Translations under genes and position numbers: made by a program
From: Niabella pedocola
GTDB lineage: Bacteria; Bacteroidota; Bacteroidia; Chitinophagales; Chitinophagaceae
NCBI RefSeq assembly: GCF_021044425.1
Contig: NZ_JAJNEC010000006.1
Span: forward strand, 62,001 to 126,000
DNA: 64,000 nucleotides
Reading direction: 5' to 3'
The notes under the pieces: model-generated
Databases searched by the model: none
Told to the model about the DNA's origin: nothing
Seen by the model: the letters and a program-made list of their open reading frames with translations, nothing else
Part shown: in pieces, positions 1 to 8,733 of the stretch
Numbering within the stretch: position 1 is the stretch's first letter
How the letters are laid out: each line of letters starts with the position of its first letter

Positions 1-2701
1 CAATGTTTACATTATTGCTGATGTTTTGATAGCGTTTTAAAATATCCATTGCAGAAAATTTACACTCCGCCTGCTGCTTCATGAACCGGTAGGTGGCAAA
101 AGCATTCCATAAGAGCATGGTTTTCTCCAGCCCGCTGTTATCGGTAATGTTAAACGTGCTGCTGAATGTAAAGCTTTTCGGTAAATTCAGCGTGGCTCCA
201 AACTTTGTAGTAGACCCGGTATTTCTGAAGGAAGAGAGCCCATTGGCAGTTTGCTTCGATTTGTAACTTTGAAAGGATTCACCAACGGTCAGCACCAGTA
301 TGGACCGCAGCGAGAATTGCAGGTTGAAGTTATTGCTTACGGAATTGTTCCGGCTATTGGTGTACACGCCGTCTATATAATTGGGTAATACCGAATAGTT
401 CTGCGACCCGTTGTACATTAATTGCAATGTGCTTTTTCCCAGTTTGCGGGAGATATTGATGTGGTAATTAAAATTGGTATTAAAGCTTTTATCCGCGTTG
501 GTGTAATAATAGAACCGTTTTCCGGAATTGTCGTTGATGATACTGTCCGTTACCGGGTCCAGGGTTTTCCGGTAACCACCATTGAGGTCTCCGTTAAAAG
601 AATAAGGCGATTTTTGATTTTCGGTATTGAAGCTGGCATACATGGACAGCATATGGTTGATCCGGTTCTTAAGATATGGATTACCATATCGTATGGTATA
701 GGCATTAATATCATCGGTGATCGTATACAGCTGATCGATGGATGCAAACTCAAAATTTTTCTTGTAGCTCAGGTTCGAATAAGACCGGTATTTATTTCGC
801 TTGGAATAACTGTAATTAATATTCCCTTCATACCGGAGGAACTGGAACGACCGGTTGAGATTCCGCTCTGCAATTGATGAATGATTTTTTTCGGCCTTCA
901 GGTCATCAAAAATGCTGGCGCTGATATTGATCCACCGGGACATTTGCTCGTTCCATTTATTAAAACTTTTGGTGGCCGAGAGGTAAGGGGTGTATTCCAG
1001 TAACTCTTTGGTATTGGAATTGGTAAGCCGGTTGTTAACAACCAGCTGCTGTGTCGTGCTGTCGAAATCTGAAACAAGGGAATTATTTACCTGTTTATTA
1101 TAGTTGAACCATTGGGATAATTTGAGATCAATGCCCCAAAGATTATACCGGCCCAGCAACAGCCGTTTAAAGCCTCCGTAATCAATGGTTCCTGTAATGT
1201 TCAGTCCGTCGTTGTCATTTTTATAATGGCGGTTATAAGCGGTGTCTTTTCCGGCTTCGGTGAGGGATTGAAAGCGGCTGGTAACATCTCTTTCGGTTGC
1301 CGAACCGTAATGGTTACCATCTATATTGAAATTGATATTCCGGAGTGGGTACTCCCAGTCGGATTTTCCATAGATAAAACTCAGGCTTTCCTTGTTTGAC
1401 CGGCCCGAAGAAACGGTTTGTACATTATTGGTACTTTGCAGCACACCCTTAGGGTCTTTTACTTCTGTAAATTGTTTGGAGTTACCGTGGTCCTGGTTCA
1501 GCTCAGCATTTCCGTTTACCTGCAGCCGGTCATTATAGCTGCTTGTTTTCGAATAATCTACTCCAAAAATATGTTTATTTCCGGAGTTGTTTTGAACGCC
1601 TTCATCTTTAATAAACTGGGGGTTATCCAGCGCTGTACGGTTCTGTAAATTTAAATTGGTGATATAGGCGTTCGTTCCGGATTGATTATAGTTAAACGTA
1701 ATGCGGTTATTTTGCCGGGAGTTACTGATCTTATTTAAGTCCTGTGTATACACGGCCCCTATTGAATGGTTCCGGTTCAATCCGTTGGAGCCGAATTGCC
1801 CCACGTAATCCAGGTTGGGATTATACGTCCTGTAGGTACTATTCTGGAACAGCTCCTGCAGGTTCCCGATATTTTTATTGATGTTATTGATACCCCCTCC
1901 GATGCCCAGGCTTCTTTTTTTATCATATACCTGGTAAGAGAGGTTTCCCTCGTAATGGTCGCCGGTACCATAGCCGGCTGTCAGTTTGCCGAAATACCCT
2001 TTTTTGCTTTCTTCTTTTAATTTAATATTCATGGTAAGCACCGAGTCCTGCGCCGTTTTCTGTTGCCCGATCTTGGACCGGTCATACTCCTGGTACAATT
2101 GAATTTTATCGATGGCGGTTTTGGGCAGGTTTTGAGTAGCGATTTTTGGATCGGATGAACCCATAAACTGTTTTCCGTCTACCAGCAGATTCTTTACCTG
2201 TCTTCCGTTTACGGTAATGGACCCATCCGACCAAACCACTACCCCCGGTACCTGGGTTAGTAATTCTTCTGCAACGGCGTCCGGTTTCATTTTAAATGCT
2301 GCGGGGTTAATGACCAGCGTATCACCCTCCATTTTTACGGGGATCATAGCCGTTACGGTAACATTATCTTTTTCATCAAAACCGATGGCAAGTGATGCAT
2401 TGATCGTATCTGTTTTGGAACGGCTGAGTTGCAATGGTTGCCGGTAGCTGCGGTATCCAACATAACTGATATCCAGCAACAGCGTATCGGAGACGGGCAG
2501 GTTTTCAAGCAAATAATTTCCGTTCTTATCGGTGAGTTTATAAGATACCATGCCGGAGTCTTTCCGGAAAACAGTTACCGTGGCAGACTCCAGCGGTGTA
2601 TGGCTCACAGAGTCAGTAACCAGCCCCGTTATTTTACCGGTTTGACCAATTGCGGCCATGCCGGTCAGCAGCAGGAAAGTAGTGATAAGGATCAGCCTCA
2701 T
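1..2701 (-). CDS. TonB-dependent-receptor-like outer membrane beta-barrel protein, 3' end outside window
   Basis: The reading frame stays open from an ATG at 2701 to the left edge, giving about 900 visible residues. A signal peptide ending near Ala-Ile-Gly-Gln is followed by a carboxypeptidase-regulatory-like beta-sandwich (about residues 22-105), a plug domain with VPGVVVWSDGSITVNG and LLVDGK, and a long Asn/Tyr-rich barrel. It is clearly paralogous to the receptor at 4234-7194 (986 aa); the last visible residues match that protein about 40 residues before its barrel ends, so only a short C-terminal part is missing. The start lies 3 bases after the stop of the beta-propeller gene, so the two are almost certainly translated together. 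The substrate is unknown. There is no SusD partner, so this is not a classic SusC. Confidence 0.85.
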   Translation of the reverse strand, partial: MRLILITTFLLLTGMAAIGQTGKITGLVTDSVSHTPLESATVTVFRKDSGMVSYKLTDKNGNYLLENLPVSDTLLLDISYVGYRSYRQPLQLSRSKTDTINASLAIGFDEKDNVTVTAMIPVKMEGDTLVINPAAFKMKPDAVAEELLTQVPGVVVWSDGSITVNGRQVKNLLVDGKQFMGSSDPKIATQNLPKTAIDKIQLYQEYDRSKIGQQKTAQDSVLTMNIKLKEESKKGYFGKLTAGYGTGDHYEGNLSYQVYDKKRSLGIGGGINNINKNIGNLQELFQNSTYRTYNPNLDYVGQFGSNGLNRNHSIGAVYTQDLNKISNSRQNNRITFNYNQSGTNAYITNLNLQNRTALDNPQFIKDEGVQNNSGNKHIFGVDYSKTSSYNDRLQVNGNAELNQDHGNSKQFTEVKDPKGVLQSTNNVQTVSSGRSNKESLSFIYGKSDWEYPLRNINFNIDGNHYGSATERDVTSRFQSLTEAGKDTAYNRHYKNDNDGLNITGTIDYGGFKRLLLGRYNLWGIDLKLSQWFNYNKQVNNSLVSDFDSTTQQLVVNNRLTNSNTKELLEYTPYLSATKSFNKWNEQMSRWINISASIFDDLKAEKNHSSIAERNLNRSFQFLRYEGNINYSYSKRNKYRSYSNLSYKKNFEFASIDQLYTITDDINAYTIRYGNPYLKNRINHMLSMYASFNTENQKSPYSFNGDLNGGYRKTLDPVTDSIINDNSGKRFYYYTNADKSFNTNFNYHINISRKLGKSTLQLMYNGSQNYSVLPNYIDGVYTNSRNNSVSNNFNLQFSLRSILVLTVGESFQSYKSKQTANGLSSFRNTGSTTKFGATLNLPKSFTFSSTFNITDNSGLEKTMLLWNAFATYRFMKQQAECKFSAMDILKRYQNISNNVNI

Positions 2702-2704
2702 GTG

Positions 2705-3928
2705 TTAGTTTTTCAATGTAAACACAGCAATGACCGCTGCGTTTGATTTTTTGTTGATAATGGCGTCGATAGCTTCGGGGGGCGTTTTACCGGTAACCGG
2801 TTTATACGATTCACGGATCGCATCCGGTGATAAAAGCTTATAAAAAACACGGTCTTTATGCAGCATATTATAACCCGATAAAACATTTATATTAAAAGTA
2901 GTGCTGTCTGCTTTGATTTTGGAATTCTGATAAGCGATCTGCCTTTTCCGGTCGTACATATACACCCCGGAATTGTACAGAAATCCTGCTATAAAAAAAT
3001 AATAGGCCGGCGTTTCTATAAATTGATAGATCTGGCGGAACATCCAGTTGTTGTTTTGGCGGAAATTATCCCATTCGGCCTTGTTCTTAAAAGGGGTGTT
3101 AAAAAAACTGGAGGGCAGTGCGTTTTCTAATGGCATCACCATTTGAAAAGCAGGATATAAGCTGTCACGGGTTATCTTATAAATGGTATCACAGTAAGGC
3201 CTTGTGATAAACCTGGTGCCGGTATCCTGGGATTCAAAGGCCGCTATGTAGCCTTCATCATACAGGTATTTTGGCGCATTGATCTGGTTATAGGGAAAGT
3301 ACTGTTTTACCAGCTTTCCGTTCCTGTAAACTTTCAGTTCGTATCCTGTGCTGTCTTTATAAAGCTTGCTGGTGGCTACTTTTGAACGATAATAATAATC
3401 GCCATACAAGGGGGCCATATTATTGACGTCATATTCTGTGGGAACAGTTTTTTTCAATTCCAGCTTGGGGTCCTTTAAATCGATAATATATTTTTTATAA
3501 TATTTCCGGTTCCGCCGGTTGCTGAAATTGAGTTCAATTTTGATCCGGTCCTTGGGGGTAAGCGAATAATTTTTGTTGGCTCCATAAAAAGACAGCTCTT
3601 CTGTTTTTTTATCGTAGCGCGGATAAAAATCGTCTCCCAGCTTTTTGTAACTGATCTTTTTTACAAAACGCCCCTGTCTGTCATAAAGAAATATAGCACT
3701 GTTCGTGTATTGGGTAATTAAAAAATAGGAAGCAGTAATTTCCAGGTTGTCCCATTGCCCGATGATGATTCCGTCTTTGGCTTCCAGTGTCAGGAAACGC
3801 AGACTGTCTACAAAGTGCGACTGGTTCTCTGTGGCCGGTGATTTTGGATTTAAATATATTTTCTGAGGTTGTGCCTCGATCTGGTAACATAAGCAAAGCA
3901 GTAAAGGCAGCAGTAAACAGTGTCTCAA
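2705..3928 (-). CDS. Secreted six-bladed beta-propeller protein, partner of the downstream receptor
   Basis: The product has 407 residues. A leucine-rich signal peptide ends at IEAQ, and the mature part holds repeated beta-strand blades with the style of the Bacteroidota six-bladed beta-propeller family (for example FLYDRQGRFVKKI and YMYDRKRQIAY). The family is usually secreted or periplasmic and has no defined enzyme activity. An in-frame TGA lies only seven codons upstream and there is no nearby ATG, so translation most likely begins at TTG, giving Leu-Arg-His-Cys as first codons. It is a paralogue of the protein at 7191-8441: both share the signal peptide, a 'FFDRRGKFLHK'-type strand and the 'PFQ...MPMDNA.P.SFFN' region. 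Tight spacing to the next gene suggests a shared function in ligand handling or sensing. Confidence 0.8.
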   Translation of the reverse strand: MRHCLLLPLLLCLCYQIEAQPQKIYLNPKSPATENQSHFVDSLRFLTLEAKDGIIIGQWDNLEITASYFLITQYTNSAIFLYDRQGRFVKKISYKKLGDDFYPRYDKKTEELSFYGANKNYSLTPKDRIKIELNFSNRRNRKYYKKYIIDLKDPKLELKKTVPTEYDVNNMAPLYGDYYYRSKVATSKLYKDSTGYELKVYRNGKLVKQYFPYNQINAPKYLYDEGYIAAFESQDTGTRFITRPYCDTIYKITRDSLYPAFQMVMPLENALPSSFFNTPFKNKAEWDNFRQNNNWMFRQIYQFIETPAYYFFIAGFLYNSGVYMYDRKRQIAYQNSKIKADSTTFNINVLSGYNMLHKDRVFYKLLSPDAIRESYKPVTGKTPPEAIDAIINKKSNAAVIAVFTLKN

Positions 3929-4233
3929 GCGTTTGAATTTAGTTTTTCAAATTTAATGGGTTAACTGTTAATATTTTGGGAAAGCTTGCATCCGACTTCT
4001 ACGCCGGTAAAAAAAGGCTGGGGTCAAAAGCCGTGACCGGCCTTCGGAATCACTGGTTCCTGTGCTGCTTTTGTTGGCGGGTTAACAGTTGTGATTCGAT
4101 TGCTGCAAACAACGATGCCGGCAGGTAGTCATCCATCTGACAACACAAAAGGGTAGTAGCGCCATATTGACCGCTGTGTTTCATACCCGTTTATATCACG
4201 CTGCGTAAGTTGGATGTTTGGTGATATGGAAAT
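3929..4233. other. Intergenic gap between two receptor modules
   Basis: No gene is seen in these 305 bases. On the minus strand an imperfect hairpin at about 4014-4044 is followed by a run of seven T (plus-strand A run at 4009-4015), which could act as a weak terminator for the receptor at 4234-7194. No good Bacteroidota promoter was found, so the second module may be read through from the first. Confidence 0.4.
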
Positions 4234-7194
4234 TTAATTCCTTCCGCCCCTTCGCTGCATGCCTCCGCCGCCTTGCTGGCGGTATTGCTGTTGCGGGCGC
4301 TGCCGTTGTTCACCGGCCTCGCTGCGGCGTCCTCCGGAGCGTCCGGATTTGCTGGCTCTTCCGCCAAACTGCCGGGGAAAGTAGGAAAGGGTGAGCATGT
4401 AAAACTGCTGGATCCCGTTGGTGATCGTAGTTCCGGTGGTATTGTTGTCATTGGCAAAGTTCGAAATATTCCTGTTCTGCCGGAGAATGTCGAATACAGA
4501 CAGTTTCACCTCGGCCTGTTTCATTTTCATAAAGCGCCAGGTAGCATAAGCGTTCCATATGGTGGCTTTTTCCGACTGGTCTTTGGCGGAGATATTGTTC
4601 AGGTAATTGACATTGCTGCTTAACGTAAAATTTTTAGGCACCAGCAGTGTAAAGCGGGCCGTGGTTCCGTAGGTGGTTGCCTTCAGTGCTGCTTTGCCGG
4701 TACCGATCTGCTGGCTGTTGTTAGAGGTAATGTTTTCTCCCAGCGAAATATTGAAAAGGTCGGTAAGGCTGTAGAAAAGATTAAATCCATGATTCTGGCT
4801 CCGGGTTTGGGTATAGATCAACTGGGCTACCTGGTCTGCCGGCGTTTTTATATATTGCGGGGCGTGTGAGCCACCCATGCTGCCGTTGTACCGTACCTGC
4901 ATCATATTCTTATTGTTGATGCGGAAAGAGGCGCTGGCATTTAAATTACCGTTAAATGAGCGTCGCCCGTTAATGTTCAGCAAATAGGAGGTGCGGGAAC
5001 CGTTGTTACCAAAGATACTGCTATCGGAAATACCATTTTTAAAGGTGTTGTATCCCAGGTTCAGGCCTACGGTATACGTAGTTTTTTCGTTAAACCGTTG
5101 GGTATTATAGTTGGCATTAAAATTAAAATTGTTGCTCAGGGGTGATTTCAGATCGGGATTGCCCACCACAATATTATACTTGTTGATGTTATCAACGATG
5201 GGGTACAACTGGTCGATGGTAGGCGCGTTGGCAGAGCTGCTGTGCGTAACGCCGATATTCAGGTTGTACTTATTAAACCGGTTGTAATTATAGTAAATGG
5301 ATGAAGCGGGCGTAAAGAAATGGAATGAACGCTCCAGGTTCCGGTAACTGAGGGTAGACGTATTTCGCTGGTAAAGGAATTGGTTTTGCAGGTCTGTACG
5401 GAAAGAAATGCTTTTATAATGCCGGTCTGAAAGTACCCTGCTGATGGTTTTGAAGAAACTGATGCCCGGCCGGTCTTCGATATTGACAACGGAATTGACA
5501 TTGGTAAGCGCCTCATTGATCCGGTAGGTATTGGTAACGCTGTCCAGCTCCAATACATCAGCATTCAGGTCCGATTTGTTGTAGCGGAAATTATTCCGCA
5601 AGCCGATATTGATGTTCCAGAAATTGTAATTACCAAACAACAGGGAGCGAAGACCGTTATAATTTAACCCGATATTGGTGGTAAAGTTGGAGTTTTCATT
5701 GTGATATTTCCGGTCGGTATTTTGTGTATAGATGCTGTCAAGGAACGATTCAAACCGGCTGATCTGGGTACTGTTGCTTTCGCTGTTATTGGAGGTTACA
5801 GAAAAGTTGGTCGAGAAACTTTTTTTATTGATGCCTTCGTCATAGTCGTTGTTATTGAAATAGCCGTTCAGGTTAAAACTGTTAGAATGTGAAGTAGCGG
5901 CCGTACTGTTACGGCGCTGGCTGGCCATCTGCGTGTCGTTACGATAGGCGGTGGTGAGTCCTTCGTTCGAAGACTGGGAATTGTTCCAGGTATAATTGGC
6001 CTTTGTTGAAAAAGCAGTTGCCTGCTTCCTGTTTTCATAACCGGCGTCTACCGACTGGTTCAGAGAACTTCCGTTGCTGCGCCGTTCGGTAATATTGGTA
6101 AGCGTATAATCGGTAAGGTTCTGAATAGTGGTACTGTTGGTGAGCTGGTTATTTTTGGAATCTCTTAAATTATATTCGCCGTCAATGGAGTTATTAAACC
6201 GGGAATTGGTGCTTTCGTCAAAATTATGCTGTAGATAAGCACCAAAATAATGCACGGTATTGAGCCCCGCCGCATTGGCGTTCGGCGCGCCGAAGTTCCT
6301 GCGGTTATAGGAGCGGAAGGTGTTATTTTCAATCGCCTCCCGTACATTCTGAATGGTTTTATTGGTATTATTAAGATTACCGGCAATTGCCAGTTTTGTT
6401 TTTTTATTATAACCCTGCATGGTCAGGTCGCCTTCATAATGATCATCTGTGCCCAGCCCTGCACCGACCTTTCCAAAGAAGCCTTTCCTTTTTTCCGGCT
6501 TCATTTTGATATTCATGGTAAAGGTGGAGTCCATTTCGGTATTGGTGAGCTCCTGTTTGCTATAGTCTTTTTCCTGGTATACCTGTATCTTTTCAATAGC
6601 GGTTTTGGGTAGGTTCTGGGTAGCAATTTCGGGCCCGCCTCCAAAAAAGGGCTTGCCGTCTACAAATACATTACTGATCTTTTTACCGTTTACCGTAATG
6701 GTGCCATCGCTCCACATGGTTACACCGGGTACACGCAGCAACATGTCTTCCACTACCGCAGAAGAATCCAGTTTAAAAGCATCCGGGTTTATTTCCAGGG
6801 TATCTCCGTTCATGCGTACGGGGACCACCGATTTTACCACCACTTCCTCCATCTGCCGGGAAGTGTCCCTGGAAAGTCCTATTTTTTTGAAGTCAAAATC
6901 TTTTTTTAGGGAATCCAGGTATACCTCTTTTGAAAAATCATTGTACCCGGAGTATGTAATGGAAACAAGGAGTGGTGTACGGAAAGGCAACTCTCCGATA
7001 TTAAACTCTCCCTGGTTATTGGTCACCTGGTAATTAACAAGGGTTGAATCTGTCTTTTTATATACGGTAACCGTTGCAGACTGCAGGCCGTAATCATGCA
7101 CGGAGTCCGCAACAAGCCCTTTTACGCTGCCGCTGGTCTGTGCAAATGACAAAATGGGCAGGAGCAGCAGGATAATCAGAATGGGTCGCTTCAT
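4234..7194 (-). CDS. TonB-dependent-receptor-like outer membrane beta-barrel protein
   Basis: The product has 986 residues: a signal peptide ending at SFAQ, a carboxypeptidase-regulatory-like domain (about 22-105), a plug region with VPGVTMWSDGTITVNG and VFVDGKPFFGG, then a long barrel rich in Asn, Ser and Tyr typical of the OMP_b-brl_3 group. No STN domain and no SusD neighbour are present. The ATG overlaps the TGA of the upstream propeller gene by four bases (ATGA), showing translational coupling. After the last predicted barrel strand (near SYFPRQFGG) the protein carries about 45 residues of Gly/Arg/Gln-rich sequence ending in GGMQRRGGRN, which is unusual because barrels normally end with an aromatic residue. 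Ligand not predictable. Confidence 0.85.
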   Translation of the reverse strand: MKRPILIILLLLPILSFAQTSGSVKGLVADSVHDYGLQSATVTVYKKTDSTLVNYQVTNNQGEFNIGELPFRTPLLVSITYSGYNDFSKEVYLDSLKKDFDFKKIGLSRDTSRQMEEVVVKSVVPVRMNGDTLEINPDAFKLDSSAVVEDMLLRVPGVTMWSDGTITVNGKKISNVFVDGKPFFGGGPEIATQNLPKTAIEKIQVYQEKDYSKQELTNTEMDSTFTMNIKMKPEKRKGFFGKVGAGLGTDDHYEGDLTMQGYNKKTKLAIAGNLNNTNKTIQNVREAIENNTFRSYNRRNFGAPNANAAGLNTVHYFGAYLQHNFDESTNSRFNNSIDGEYNLRDSKNNQLTNSTTIQNLTDYTLTNITERRSNGSSLNQSVDAGYENRKQATAFSTKANYTWNNSQSSNEGLTTAYRNDTQMASQRRNSTAATSHSNSFNLNGYFNNNDYDEGINKKSFSTNFSVTSNNSESNSTQISRFESFLDSIYTQNTDRKYHNENSNFTTNIGLNYNGLRSLLFGNYNFWNINIGLRNNFRYNKSDLNADVLELDSVTNTYRINEALTNVNSVVNIEDRPGISFFKTISRVLSDRHYKSISFRTDLQNQFLYQRNTSTLSYRNLERSFHFFTPASSIYYNYNRFNKYNLNIGVTHSSSANAPTIDQLYPIVDNINKYNIVVGNPDLKSPLSNNFNFNANYNTQRFNEKTTYTVGLNLGYNTFKNGISDSSIFGNNGSRTSYLLNINGRRSFNGNLNASASFRINNKNMMQVRYNGSMGGSHAPQYIKTPADQVAQLIYTQTRSQNHGFNLFYSLTDLFNISLGENITSNNSQQIGTGKAALKATTYGTTARFTLLVPKNFTLSSNVNYLNNISAKDQSEKATIWNAYATWRFMKMKQAEVKLSVFDILRQNRNISNFANDNNTTGTTITNGIQQFYMLTLSYFPRQFGGRASKSGRSGGRRSEAGEQRQRPQQQYRQQGGGGMQRRGGRN

Positions 7195-8441
7195 TTTGTC
7201 GTTAAGTCTTCTTTGGGTTTTAACTGGATCAATACGGGGTTGTCTGTTTCTTTTCGTGTGGCAAAAAAGCGGGTCAGTACATCGTCATATTGAGGATTTC
7301 TGTATTCTGACGATTTTTTTGCATTAAACATGCTCTTTGCGGAAAGAGAGAGGTAAATATGTGCTTCGTCAAAACTTTTTATAACCCCTGAAACCGGTAA
7401 AAAGTAGCTGCTGCTATCGGAAGAGATTTTATTGTAGTCGTAGATCAGGTTGGTCTTGTTATCGAACAGGTAGCGGTTATAGCCCTTGAACAGGTTCAGG
7501 TCAAAGAACATCAGGTTTTTAAAACGGATCACATTCTCAATTTTGTGTGCATAGGAGGGATGTTCCATTTTATAGGTGTCCATTTCGCCGCGACTGGAAA
7601 AGTCAGCATTAAAGAAGGAGGCAGGAACGGCATTGTCCATGGGCAGCATCAGCTTATAACTTTCTGTAATGGCAGAAGGAGTAAGGGTATAGATCTCGTA
7701 TTGAAAAGGGCGGGTCACAAACAATACGGAGTCATTTTGTGTGGGAATGATGCTGCACTGGGAGGCGCCGGAGTAATAATAAACCGATTCGGTTTTTTTA
7801 TTGTAAGGAAAATAGTTCTGTAATACGGCTGATTGATCGATGATCTTTAACTGGTAGTCGAGCGTGTCCCGGGCCGTTCTTTTGGCTTTGATAAAGCTGG
7901 CGGCAAATTTGTCTTTGTCAAAACGTACCGGGTTGGTAAAGGCATACCGGAAGTTCTTAAGATCTTCGGTTTTGGCGGCAGTTACATTATCAAGATAAAA
8001 CCAGGTGGCTTTTGCAAACCGCGAAATATCTTTTTGGGTGTCTGATTCCAGGTATTCCTGTACCTGAACGGAGGGAATATTAAAATTTTTATTGAGACTG
8101 AAGATCAGCAACGCATTTTTCGACCGGTCCAGTTGAATATCGCGGATCTTATAACGCTTGATGCGGTATTTGTGCAGAAATTTTCCACGGCGGTCAAAAA
8201 AATACAGTGCATTGGTATCTCCGTCGAGTACAATGAACAGCGAGTCTGTAACCACTAATTGTTTGATGGCACCAAACGTACTTTTCCGGGTTGTTTCGAG
8301 CGGAATAAATGTTACTTCCTCAAATACCCGGGAGGCCGGAGCCCCGATGGTCTTACTCGGATCAAGGTACAATGTTTTTGCCTGGGCGCCAACAGATGTG
8401 CAAAGCCAAACGGCCCAGCAAACAAACATTAGTTTTTTCAT
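7191..8441 (-). CDS. Secreted six-bladed beta-propeller protein
   Basis: The product has 416 residues from the ATG at 8441, giving a clean signal peptide (MKKLMFVCWAVW...SVGAQA). A TTG five codons upstream is in frame but is less likely to be used. Blade motifs such as YFFDRRGKFLHKYRI and MLPMDNAVPASFFN match its paralogue at 2705-3928. The gene overlaps the receptor ATG by four bases, which fixes the pairing. A role as ligand-binding or scaffold partner of the receptor is inference from gene order; the family itself has no settled biochemical function. Confidence 0.8.
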   Translation of the reverse strand: MKKLMFVCWAVWLCTSVGAQAKTLYLDPSKTIGAPASRVFEEVTFIPLETTRKSTFGAIKQLVVTDSLFIVLDGDTNALYFFDRRGKFLHKYRIKRYKIRDIQLDRSKNALLIFSLNKNFNIPSVQVQEYLESDTQKDISRFAKATWFYLDNVTAAKTEDLKNFRYAFTNPVRFDKDKFAASFIKAKRTARDTLDYQLKIIDQSAVLQNYFPYNKKTESVYYYSGASQCSIIPTQNDSVLFVTRPFQYEIYTLTPSAITESYKLMLPMDNAVPASFFNADFSSRGEMDTYKMEHPSYAHKIENVIRFKNLMFFDLNLFKGYNRYLFDNKTNLIYDYNKISSDSSSYFLPVSGVIKSFDEAHIYLSLSAKSMFNAKKSSEYRNPQYDDVLTRFFATRKETDNPVLIQLKPKEDLTTK

Positions 8442-8637
8442 TGTCAATTGTGTCAAAAGCGATAATTGTCAAAAATACGCATCTTAGACCAATGAAATCC
8501 CGCAGAGTTTAACGTGTGTTCATATTATTTTATACCTGTAAAAAAGATGCCTGCAAAGTCCGATACACCTTTATAAATATGCTCGTATTTGAACCTTTTC
8601 GGAAAAATGGAGCGGGGCCGGCTTATTACAAAAGAAA

Positions 8638-8660
8638 CCCCGCTGTGAAAACAGCAGGGC
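8638..8660 (-). terminator. Hairpin terminator of the TonB receptor gene
   Basis: A GC-rich hairpin (GCTGT/ACAGC stem with a GAAA or TTTC loop, extended by CCCC/GGG with one bulge) lies about 75 bases after the receptor stop. On the minus strand it is followed by TTTCTTTTG. On the plus strand it is followed by six T, so it may work both ways. Confidence 0.6.
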
Positions 8661-8733
8661 ATTTTTTGATTGCTCTGTATACCCGGTTGTTACACCGGAT
8701 TGGATGAGTAAGGTTCAGTACGCCTGAGGATAT

